NCBI GenBank assembly: GCA_016712535.1
Contig: JADJQW010000002.1
Span: 1 to 64,000 of the forward strand
Direction: 5' to 3'
Source of the DNA: Flavobacteriales bacterium
GTDB lineage: Bacteria; Bacteroidota; Bacteroidia; Flavobacteriales_F; PHOS-HE28
DNA length: 64,000 bases
The notes under the pieces were generated by a model, which was not told the origin of the DNA, did not search any database, and worked only from the letters and a program-made list of their open reading frames with translations. This document shows positions 52,104 to 60,940 of this stretch, piece after piece. Position numbers and translations under genes: made by a program. Position 1 is the stretch's first letter. Every line of letters starts with the position of its first letter.

Positions 52104-52853
52104 CTACTTCAGCGCCACGCGCTCGAGCAGCTTGCCGTAGTATGAATCGCCGATGGGGATGGACCCTTTGCCGTCCTCCATGATCACATGCGGGGCGTCG
52201 ATGGCCTCCACCTTGTCGAGCCGGACGATGAAGCTGCGATGGATGCGCATGAACTTATCGGTGGGCAGGCGTGATTCGATGTGCTTCATGGTGCCATGCA
52301 CGATGTAGCGCTTGTCCTTCACGTGCACGCTGAAGTAGTCCTTGAGCGCGGAGATGTAGTACACATCCTCCAGCGCCACGCGAACCTGCCGGCCCTGATG
52401 CTTGAGGAAGAGCGGGCCCGTGGAGGCCTCACGTGTGGCCAGCTCATGCAGCTGGTCGCGCTCGCGGCGCACCTCCGCATCGTGGATGTGCTTGTGCAAG
52501 GCCATCTCGATCGCCGCTTGCACCTCCACCACTTTGAAGGGCTTCACGATGTAGCCGTACGGCTCAGCGATTCGCGCTTTGTTCAGCGTGGCCTCGTCGC
52601 TGTATGCCGTGAGGAAGATCACCGGCAGGCCAAGCTCACCTCCGATCACCATGGCGGCTTCAATGCCGCTCATGTCGCCCTTGAGCATGATGTCCATGAG
52701 CACCAGGTCGGGGCGCTCCTTTTCAGCTACGTCGATCGCGGCCTGGCCCTCGGCCACGGAACCCGCGATCTCGTATCCTAACTGGATCAGCGTGCGCTCA
52801 ATGTCCTTGCGCACGATTCCTTCATCCTCTACCACCAGGATCCTGCTCGGCAT
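52104..52853 (-). CDS. LytTR-family response regulator
   Basis: 249 residues. The receiver domain (RILVVEDEGIVRKDI, phospho-acceptor Asp in LVLMDIMLKGDMSG, conserved Lys in YIVKPFK) is joined by a helical linker to a LytTR DNA-binding domain (VALEDVYYISALKDYFSV ... FMRIHRSFIVRLDKVEAID). LytTR regulators usually work with a LytS-type kinase, none of which is adjacent. It is intact, unlike the two remnants to its left, which derive from a related gene. Divergent from asnS. Confidence 0.93.
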   Translation of the reverse strand: MPSRILVVEDEGIVRKDIERTLIQLGYEIAGSVAEGQAAIDVAEKERPDLVLMDIMLKGDMSGIEAAMVIGGELGLPVIFLTAYSDEATLNKARIAEPYGYIVKPFKVVEVQAAIEMALHKHIHDAEVRRERDQLHELATREASTGPLFLKHQGRQVRVALEDVYYISALKDYFSVHVKDKRYIVHGTMKHIESRLPTDKFMRIHRSFIVRLDKVEAIDAPHVIMEDGKGSIPIGDSYYGKLLERVALK

Positions 52854-53045
52854 GCTTGCTTGGTTTTGGCGTCCAACGAAGCGTTAGCGGCAACGTTAGG
52901 ATGCTTCGCCCGCGAAGTTGGTTCAAATCGCTCAACGGGCGGACGGCATCGACCGGAACGAGGCGTTGCGCGCCGCTCTCCATCTTTGCCAGCCTTCGCC
53001 CATCCGCGCACCGCATGGCCCGGGCAAAGCCTCAGCAGACCCCCC

Positions 53046-54499
<1,454 letters not shown>

Positions 54500-54503
<4 letters not shown>

Positions 54504-55387
54504 GACCTCCCGATCCTTACGCTCGTCATCGTCAGCGAACCCGCCAGTGCCTGGTCGTTGAAGAGCGAGGCCTGCTCATCCTTCTGTTGCAGCGCCAGGG
54601 CGTAGAGCAAAGGCAGGAAGTGCTCGCTGCTGTTGATGGCCAGTTCGAAGGCCCGGCCCTGATCGCGGAATCCGATCAGCGGATCGTGGTCGCCAGTGGT
54701 GATGGCGCGCTTCATCTTCTCGCTGGCTTCCTGCGCCCAATCGAAGGCGAAAGGCTGATCGGACTTGTCCCAGGCCACCATGCCCAGGTTGTGCACCATG
54801 TTGCCGCTGCCGATGATGAGCACGCCTTTCTCGCGGAGGGAGGCAAGTTCCTTCGCCAGCGCGTAATGCTCCTCCGGTGAGAGCGACCGGTCGAGGCTCA
54901 ATTGGATGATGGGCACATCGGCGTTCGGGTACAGGTGTTTCACAACGCTCCATGCGCCATGATCGAGGCCCCAACTCAGGTCCAGGCCCACGGATGCGCC
55001 CTTCACCGTTCGCTTCACCTCCCCAGCGAGCTCAGGGTCGCCGGGTGCCGGATACCGCACATCGAACAGCGCCTTGGGGAACCCGCCGAAGTCGTGGATG
55101 GTGCGCGGCATGGCCATCGCGGTCACGTAGGTGCCTCGCGTCTCCCAGTGCGCGCTCACGCAGATGATCGCTTGCGGTTTCGGAATCTCCGCCGCGACCC
55201 TCCGGAAGCCCTGCACGAATCCGTTCTCCTCGATGGCGTTCATCGGGCTGCCGTGACCGAGGAAGAGCACGGGCATGCGCTCGGTCGGGCCCAGCGGGTC
55301 GGTGATGCGCGAGAGCTCATTGAGGTTCATGGCGGCTCCGGCCAAGGGCAGCGCGGCGAGTGAGAGGAGGAAATCCTTGCGGTGCAT
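54500..55387 (-). CDS. ygiD: Extradiol ring-cleavage dioxygenase, YgiD/LigB type
   Basis: 295 residues; the ATG at 55387 gives a Tat- or Sec-like N-terminus (MHRKDFLLSLAALPLAGAA). The YgiD-type motifs are present: PVLFLGHGSPMNAIE (first zinc/iron-ligand His), ICVSAHWETRGTYV (second His), WGLDHGAWSV (third) and GSGNMVHNLG (fourth). Known relatives act on 4,5-DOPA and similar catechols, sometimes with zinc. The substrate here is unknown. The 3' end overlaps asnS by 4 bp, convergent. CAACTTTG just upstream of the start may be its -7 element. Confidence 0.9.
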
Positions 55388-55468
55388 GGCGGCGGAACAA
55401 AGTTGCGCCTGCGGTGTTCTGGACAGGTCGGAGGGGACGCCAAAAAAACGCAAGCAATCTTCGCCTCC

Positions 55469-55828
55469 ATGCCCCGCCTCTTCTACTACCTCGGCACCTG
55501 CTCCACCTGCGAGCGCATCATGAAGGAGATCCCGAACCTGGAGAGTCTCACACTACGCGAGATCAAAGGTGATCCCATCACGGCGAAGGAACTCGACCAA
55601 ATGAAAAAGCTCGCGGGCAGCTATGAGGCGCTCTTCAGCCGCATCGCGCTCAAGTACCGTGCGCTCGGGTTGAATGGAATGACGCTCTCCGAAAAGGACT
55701 ACCGAAAGTGGATCCTGCAGGAGTACACCTTCCTGAAGCGGCCGGTGATGATCATCGACAAGGAGATCTTCATAGGGAATGCGCCGAAGGTGACAGCGGC
55801 GATGGCAGTGGCGAGCCGTGGGCTTTGA
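55469..55828 (+). CDS. ArsC/Spx-family thioredoxin-fold protein
   Basis: 119 residues from the ATG at 55469. Opens YYLGTCSTCERIMKEI, with a CxxC-type motif (CSTC) at the position of the ArsC/Spx redox Cys, and continues with LREIKGDPITAKELDQMKKLAGSYEALFS and LKRPVMIIDKEIFIGN, the usual ArsC-family fold ending in the R-P motif. Spx-like proteins bind RNA polymerase; ArsC-like ones reduce arsenate. The absence of an ars cluster makes arsenate reduction uncertain. A decayed second copy lies at 57920. Confidence 0.85.
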   Translation: MPRLFYYLGTCSTCERIMKEIPNLESLTLREIKGDPITAKELDQMKKLAGSYEALFSRIALKYRALGLNGMTLSEKDYRKWILQEYTFLKRPVMIIDKEIFIGNAPKVTAAMAVASRGL

Positions 55829-55919
55829 ACCTCCAACGGTCTAGGGCTGGAGGTCATCAAGCGCGTGCTCGGGTTTCGGTTCCCTGCAGCGGGCGCAGGG
55901 ACCAGACCAACCAGTCGCC

Positions 55920-57632
55920 CTAAGCTCCCTCCTCTTTGGTCTTTTTCCGGAAGAGCCCGCCGAACCAGTCCTTGAAATACCCGATGATGACCGCAATGCC
56001 GCCGAGGATCCCCCCGATGGCCGCGATATGGTCCTGAAGCCATTTGATCAGGTCGAATGGCTCGGTGACGGTGACCTCGAAGGTCAGGGTGTTGGTGGGG
56101 TTGATGGTCCACTTGCCGGTGTTGCAGTCCAGCGTGTAGGAGTTCACTTCAAGCGTGGTGCGGTCGTCCTTCAGCTTGGAGGGCGTCTTCTCGGCTGTGA
56201 TGGACCACGTGAACACCAAGGTGTCAGAGCTGCGGATGGATTGGTCAGGGTTGGTGCCGGTGATCTTGAAGCACTCGTCCGGCGAGGACAGCATCAGGCG
56301 GAGGGAGTCGTTCACATACACCAGGCCATTCAGGCTCGCCCCTTTCTCTTCCACGCCTTGCTGGGAATTCGGTGATCCGGTATACACGGCGGGATCCACC
56401 TTCACTTTCATCACGTCAACATCACCCACATTCCATTCCGGTCGGGGCTTCGCGCTGGCCAGCACATGCAGGTTGCTGCAGCGATTCGCATGGGAATCGG
56501 ATTTGATCAATGGCATGGACTGCTTGGCCTTGTACCCATGGCACTGGCAGTTGGCGTCGTACTTGTCCTCCACGGTGGCCGGATCACCATCGTCGCAGCG
56601 GGTGCCTTTCTTGGCAGTGCCGCCGGGCATGCCCAGGCAATCCTCCTCCAAGGAAGTGCCCGCGCATTTGCAATTGGCCGCCCAAACATCGTTCACGGTC
56701 TGCGGGTCGCCATCGTCGCAAGGCTCGCCCTGCACGTCAGGCCCGCCGGGGACTCCCTTGCAATCGGGTTTCTGCACACCGCCGGTGCATTCGCAACGGC
56801 GGTTGTATTTCTCCCCGATGGTCTCCGGGTCGCCATCCTCGCACGGTGCCCCAGGCGTGCATTGCTCAGGAATGCCGCGACAAGTGCAGTCCGCTAGCAC
56901 CTTGTCCTTCTTCGTTCGCGGGTCGCCATCATCGCAGGGCTCGCCGGGTGCACAGGGCGGATCCGGATCCGGTGGCGGGGCCTGCTCCTCGGCCAATTCC
57001 CATTTAGGCGGCACGGAGCCATCGTTGGGCACCGATGCCGTTCGGCTGAAGGTCCGCCCGCCGATTCGATAGGTGAGCGTATAAGCATGGCCAGGCTCCA
57101 CATGTACCAGCCCGTAGCCCTTGGTCATCGGTCGGGTCGATTTGACGAATGCACCATCACCTGTGGTCACGGTGAACACGGGTTCACCGTCCGTGGAAGC
57201 GGTGACGCCCTTGGCCTGCGCCAGCAGAGGCAATTTGCCCTTGGGCCCATCCTTCATCTTGGGCACCTTGTCGAACTGGATTTCCTTGATGATGGGCCGG
57301 AGCGGCGAAATGCGGTCCGCCACCACCGGCGAGTGAACGTGCCTCACCACACCGCCCAGCTGGTATTCCACTTCATAAGAGACGCCGGTCTTCAGCCTGG
57401 CCATGGCGAGGTAATACGCGCCACCTGGTTTGGAAACGTTGGCCTTCTGCGTGGAACCGTCATCGCCCATCACCGTGACCACCAGCTCCTTGCCAGCCTC
57501 CACCGGGTAGCCGGTGCAGATGTAGGTGACCTGATCGGTCTGCGCTGAGCCATGACCAGCAGCCACCAAGGCCCAGAAGGCCCAGAACAGCCTTCCGAAA
57601 ACGATGGGCCTGACGCGGTTTCCTGACAACAT
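55920..57632 (-). CDS. Exported Cys-rich CDDGDP-repeat protein with C-terminal membrane helix
   Basis: 570 residues; the start at 57632 gives the signal peptide MLSGNRVRPIVFGRLFWAFW...GSAQ. N-terminal Ig-like domains are followed by four Cys-rich units of the type GEPCDDGDP.T.......C.C.G (about residues 240-400), with acidic loops like calcium-binding thrombospondin-3 repeats. A beta-rich domain follows, then one membrane helix (IAAIGGILGGIAVIIGYF) and a basic tail (LFRKKTKEEGA). This makes it a single-pass protein exposed outside the cytoplasm. A -7-like TACTTTCG lies at 57660-57653. It lies between the ArsC-like gene and its decayed copy. Confidence 0.8.
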   Translation of the reverse strand: MLSGNRVRPIVFGRLFWAFWALVAAGHGSAQTDQVTYICTGYPVEAGKELVVTVMGDDGSTQKANVSKPGGAYYLAMARLKTGVSYEVEYQLGGVVRHVHSPVVADRISPLRPIIKEIQFDKVPKMKDGPKGKLPLLAQAKGVTASTDGEPVFTVTTGDGAFVKSTRPMTKGYGLVHVEPGHAYTLTYRIGGRTFSRTASVPNDGSVPPKWELAEEQAPPPDPDPPCAPGEPCDDGDPRTKKDKVLADCTCRGIPEQCTPGAPCEDGDPETIGEKYNRRCECTGGVQKPDCKGVPGGPDVQGEPCDDGDPQTVNDVWAANCKCAGTSLEEDCLGMPGGTAKKGTRCDDGDPATVEDKYDANCQCHGYKAKQSMPLIKSDSHANRCSNLHVLASAKPRPEWNVGDVDVMKVKVDPAVYTGSPNSQQGVEEKGASLNGLVYVNDSLRLMLSSPDECFKITGTNPDQSIRSSDTLVFTWSITAEKTPSKLKDDRTTLEVNSYTLDCNTGKWTINPTNTLTFEVTVTEPFDLIKWLQDHIAAIGGILGGIAVIIGYFKDWFGGLFRKKTKEEGA

Positions 57633-57652
57633 GGCGAGTGCGAGGTAAGGCC

Positions 57653-57660
57653 CGAAAGTA
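57653..57660 (-). promoter_or_regulatory. Possible -7 element for the Cys-rich protein gene
   Basis: TACTTTCG on the minus strand, 21 bp before the ATG, matches TAnnTTTG at all but one position. No clear -33 element was found. Confidence 0.4.
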
Positions 57661-57919
57661 TCGTGTTCAGGCACATGGCCTAGGAGTTCGTCCGGTTTCT
57701 GGTACCGACCCCAATTCGGGCCGCAACACGGATTGCGGAAGAAACCGCACATTGAGGCCAAGGTCGTATCAGAAGCTCCAGCAGGGGAGCCCGCAACAGA
57801 TTCAGCTCTTGAAGATGCTCCGAATGCCCACCGTGGCAATGGCGGAACTAAACAAGCTGGAAAGCACCTGCTTAAATCGATTCACGCTGTGGAGGGTCTC
57901 CTGTCGTACCGTGGGAGTG

Positions 57920-58170
57920 CATGTCATAAGCGCTAAGGAACTCGACCAAACGTAGAAGCTCGCAGGCAGCTACGAGGCGCTCCTCAGCCGCGTCACTTTG
58001 AAGTGCCGCGCGCTCGGTTCGGGTAAGTTGACACTCACGGAGATGGATTACCGCAAGCATATCCTGCAGGAATACACTTTCCTGAAGCGGCCGGTGATGA
58101 TCATCGATAAGAAGATCCTCATCGGCAACGCGCCGAAGGTGAGGGCGGCGAGGGTGGTAGCGGCCAAGTC
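57920..58170 (+). pseudogene. Decayed partial copy of the ArsC/Spx-family gene
   Basis: Encodes AKELDQT-stop-KLAGSYEALLSR, then LTLTEMDYRKHILQEYTFL and KRPVMIIDKKILIGNAPKV, closely matching the intact protein at 55469. A TAG (57953-57955) interrupts it and the N-terminal CxxC part is missing. Same strand as the intact gene, on the far side of the Cys-rich protein gene. An internal TTG start at 57998 could in theory give a short peptide. Confidence 0.8.
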
Positions 58171-58226
58171 GATCAAGTCCGAAGGCCCCAGCGCACCGCT
58201 ATCGATCGCACTCGATCATGAAGCAA

Positions 58227-58258
58227 GAAGCCCGCGCTGGCGATCCAACGCGGGCTTC
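58227..58258 (-). terminator. Terminator after the TonB-DUF5689-T9SS operon
   Basis: Perfect 10-bp stem GAAGCCCGCG / CGCGGGCTTC with a 12-nt loop, 18 bp beyond the stop of the T9SS protein on the minus strand and followed there by TTGCTTC. Confidence 0.65.
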
Positions 58259-58276
58259 GGGAATGCGTGCGTCCGC

Positions 58277-59602
58277 TCAGCGCTGCACCACCAGCTTAGC
58301 CTGGCGAAGAAGCGCACCATCGGCAACGCTCAGCGTGTAGGTGCCCGTAGGCAAAGCATCCACCATGAGCGCGCCATTCATCAGATTGCCCTGCTGCACG
58401 GTACGGCCCATCGCATCGCACAAAGCATAAGCGGCGCGTGCATCATCAGCGGCCACGCGCACCATATCGTTGGCGGGGTTGGGCCCGATGGCCACTGTTG
58501 AACGGCTCAGTTCGCCGACGCCCGTCACCACTTCCACATCGTCCACGAAACGCGGCAGGATCCGCCACTCGCTGAAGGCGTATTGGAGCACCCCGGCGAT
58601 ATCGTAGAACTGCCCCACAACGAAGGGATAAGCGTAGATCACGTCATCCACCAGCACCGGACCGCTGCCGTCGTCAACGGTGAACTGCCCGAAGGCGCCG
58701 GACACCGTGCAGTTCGCGGCTTCCACTTTCACGAACACGCTCTCGTAGGGTTCCGTGTTGCCATCGAGGGTGCTTATCAGGGTCGGAGCGAGCGCATTGC
58801 CGCTGGTGAGCGTCACCAGGTTCAGCACCGAAGCGAGCTGCGTCTGCCCGTTGAACTCCGTGACCGTTCCGGATACCGCAACTGAATCGCCGATGGCCAG
58901 CGCGCCCGGAGTGCCAAACACGAAGAGTCCGGTCCATGGGCCAGTGCCATCCTGCAGGTAGAAGCCATTGCCGAGCAAGGCGCTCACGATACCCTGCGTG
59001 AGCACGGTGATGCCGTTCATGGGCGAAGCTCCATCGGGAGCCGTGGTCTCTTGGATCTCGACGATGGTAGCGGGCGTGGGGGCAACGATCGCCAAGGCGG
59101 TGATCGTCACATCATCCACCACCAAGTGCTCGGGCGCCACGGTGCTCTGCACGCTGAGGATGAACTCGGCATTGCCGGCATCAACAGCCGCGATCACATT
59201 CAGCACGACCTCCTGCCAGGTGTTCCCGGTGGAGGTGGTGTACGATGTGTAAGGCGCATAGCCGCTGCCGGTGGGCCGGCCATCATACAGGCCCAACCGG
59301 ATCTGGCCTTCTCCCCGCACCCAGAAGCGCACTTCGTATTCCTGGTTCGCCGTGACCGCCAGCACCTGCGTGGTGAAGCGCTGGTGGCCGGTGCCTTCCT
59401 TGATGAGCTGCACGGCGCTCGCGCCTCCGTGCACGTTAGCGGTCACTTGCACTACATCGGTCTGGATGATGTTGCTCTTGCTGCCGTACCAATCGGTGGG
59501 CAGCCCGGCGTTCCAGTCCTCGAATCCGCTGGTGAAGATCACTTGGCTGTGCGCCGCGAACGAGAACAGCGCCGTGAACGCGAGAAGGGTAATGTGTCTC
59601 AT
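58277..59602 (-). CDS. Secreted multi-domain protein with T9SS type A tail
   Basis: 441 residues; the start at 59602 gives the signal peptide MRHITLLAFTALFSFAAHSQ. A jelly-roll/carbohydrate-binding-like domain opens with FTSGFEDWNAGLPTDWYGS, typical of choice-of-anchor or CBM-like modules. A second, OB-like beta domain (GIVSALLGNGFYLQDGTGPW ... GDSVAVSGTVTEFNGQTQL) resembles the nucleotide-binding-type domain found before Bacteroidota exonuclease/phosphatases and in DUF5689 proteins. The T9SS type A tail begins VAIGPNPANDMVRVAA and ends AKLVVQR. It is the last gene of a minus-strand operon, 34 bp after the DUF5689 lipoprotein gene. Confidence 0.85.
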   Translation of the reverse strand: MRHITLLAFTALFSFAAHSQVIFTSGFEDWNAGLPTDWYGSKSNIIQTDVVQVTANVHGGASAVQLIKEGTGHQRFTTQVLAVTANQEYEVRFWVRGEGQIRLGLYDGRPTGSGYAPYTSYTTSTGNTWQEVVLNVIAAVDAGNAEFILSVQSTVAPEHLVVDDVTITALAIVAPTPATIVEIQETTAPDGASPMNGITVLTQGIVSALLGNGFYLQDGTGPWTGLFVFGTPGALAIGDSVAVSGTVTEFNGQTQLASVLNLVTLTSGNALAPTLISTLDGNTEPYESVFVKVEAANCTVSGAFGQFTVDDGSGPVLVDDVIYAYPFVVGQFYDIAGVLQYAFSEWRILPRFVDDVEVVTGVGELSRSTVAIGPNPANDMVRVAADDARAAYALCDAMGRTVQQGNLMNGALMVDALPTGTYTLSVADGALLRQAKLVVQR

Positions 59603-59636
59603 GGTCTGAAGGGTTAAAGGTGCTTTGTGGGAGCGA

Positions 59637-60914
59637 TCATTGGATCGCAACGTCGTCGATGCGGAAGTTGGTGGTTTCACCTCCTGTGCCGCTGCCCGTG
59701 TAGCGGAAGCCGACCACGAAAGGCCCTGAGAACCCGCCGGGCAGAACCGTGCTCAGGTCGATGGGGCCGCTATCGACCCATACCTGATCCGCCGTTGAGG
59801 TATTGGCATACGGGAAGCCGGTGACCTGCGTCCAATTGGCGGTCGCGAGGTTGAGGCCCGTGTAGTTGGTGCTAACGAAAAGCGCGAAGGGGTCGTGCGA
59901 GGCAACGCCGAATCCGCGTTGGCTGCGGAAGCTCAGCAGCATGCCGGGCTGGTAGTTCACAGGTGCGGATACCAGCCACGAAACATCGCTGGCGTTGCTG
60001 CTCCCGAAGGCCGTGGCTTGCACAGCCATGTTGCCGCTCACGCTGTACCCTCGCCAGAACCGGCTGCCCACCTGAGCCTGGTTGTACCAGCAGTCCGTTG
60101 CGAAGTCGACATTGGTCACCGCGGTGGCGAAATCCTGGGCGAGGTTGGCAGCAGGAGCGCACGGCACCGGGCATGGCGCGCAACGGGTTCCGGTCATCTG
60201 AACCTCACTCACCTTCCGGATGAAGAGCTGCATCTCGTCATTGAACTGGCCAACCACGGCGATGATGCTTCCGTTGCCGCTGGGCAGCTGCTGTCCGGCG
60301 AAGTTGGCATAGCCACTGTTGCGCACCAGCACTGTTCCGGAGCAATCCGTGAGCGTACGGTTCAGGGTCTCCTGACCGGCAGCGTCCGCGTAGGTCAGGC
60401 CGTTGCACGCCTCGCTCACGATGAACTCAACGCCTTCGATCTTCACCAGACGGGCTTGCATCGCCGGCGTGATCTGCGCAAGGGTGACGAGCTCTGGCTG
60501 CTTCTCCACTCCGGCGGCTTGCTTCACCACATTGTTGTCAACGTCCACGTTGTCCAGCTGCAACAGTCCATTGTAGGCGCCGAGGATGGTGCCCGGCAGG
60601 TAGATGCGGATGCTATCGCCCTGATAGAGCCCCCCGCTGTTGATCAAGCGCAGCACGATGGCGCCGGTGTGGTCCTGCACGTAAACGTTCTTGTAGAGGT
60701 TGCCGCTCTCTTCATCAGCGGTCACCACGGCGTACACGCTGCTGTCGCCGGTGAAGGTGCGCTGCGTTCCGGTGTAGAGGGCGCGCAATTGAGCCACGGT
60801 CATCACCTGCCCAACGGGCAGCGTGCGCACGGGCGGTGAGTCGAGTTCCTTCTCGCAGCCCGCGAGGATCAGGAGCGCGGCGGCGGAGAGGGCGATGGCG
60901 ATATTGCGGATCAT
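59637..60914 (-). CDS. DUF5689 surface lipoprotein
   Basis: 425 residues. The lipobox is LILAGCEK at the N-terminus. The DUF5689 domain follows (TVAQLRALYTG, then GNLYKNVYVQDHTGAIVLRL and QGDSIRIYLPGTILGAYNGL). The second half is a jelly-roll/choice-of-anchor-type domain (NLAQDFATAVTNVDFATDCW ... FRIDDVAI). DUF5689 proteins are regularly found next to TonB receptors in Bacteroidota and may serve as surface binding partners. It starts 26 bp after the TonB receptor stop. Confidence 0.88.
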   Translation of the reverse strand: MIRNIAIALSAAALLILAGCEKELDSPPVRTLPVGQVMTVAQLRALYTGTQRTFTGDSSVYAVVTADEESGNLYKNVYVQDHTGAIVLRLINSGGLYQGDSIRIYLPGTILGAYNGLLQLDNVDVDNNVVKQAAGVEKQPELVTLAQITPAMQARLVKIEGVEFIVSEACNGLTYADAAGQETLNRTLTDCSGTVLVRNSGYANFAGQQLPSGNGSIIAVVGQFNDEMQLFIRKVSEVQMTGTRCAPCPVPCAPAANLAQDFATAVTNVDFATDCWYNQAQVGSRFWRGYSVSGNMAVQATAFGSSNASDVSWLVSAPVNYQPGMLLSFRSQRGFGVASHDPFALFVSTNYTGLNLATANWTQVTGFPYANTSTADQVWVDSGPIDLSTVLPGGFSGPFVVGFRYTGSGTGGETTNFRIDDVAIQ

Positions 60915-60940
60915 CGGGTGATGCGGTTGTGCGTTGTTGT

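Noticed and set aside
55829..55903. Two short inverted repeats between the ArsC-like gene and the Cys-rich gene, as a possible bidirectional terminator
   Set aside because: Stems are 7-9 bp with mismatch or long loops and no T-tract on either strand; too weak to call.
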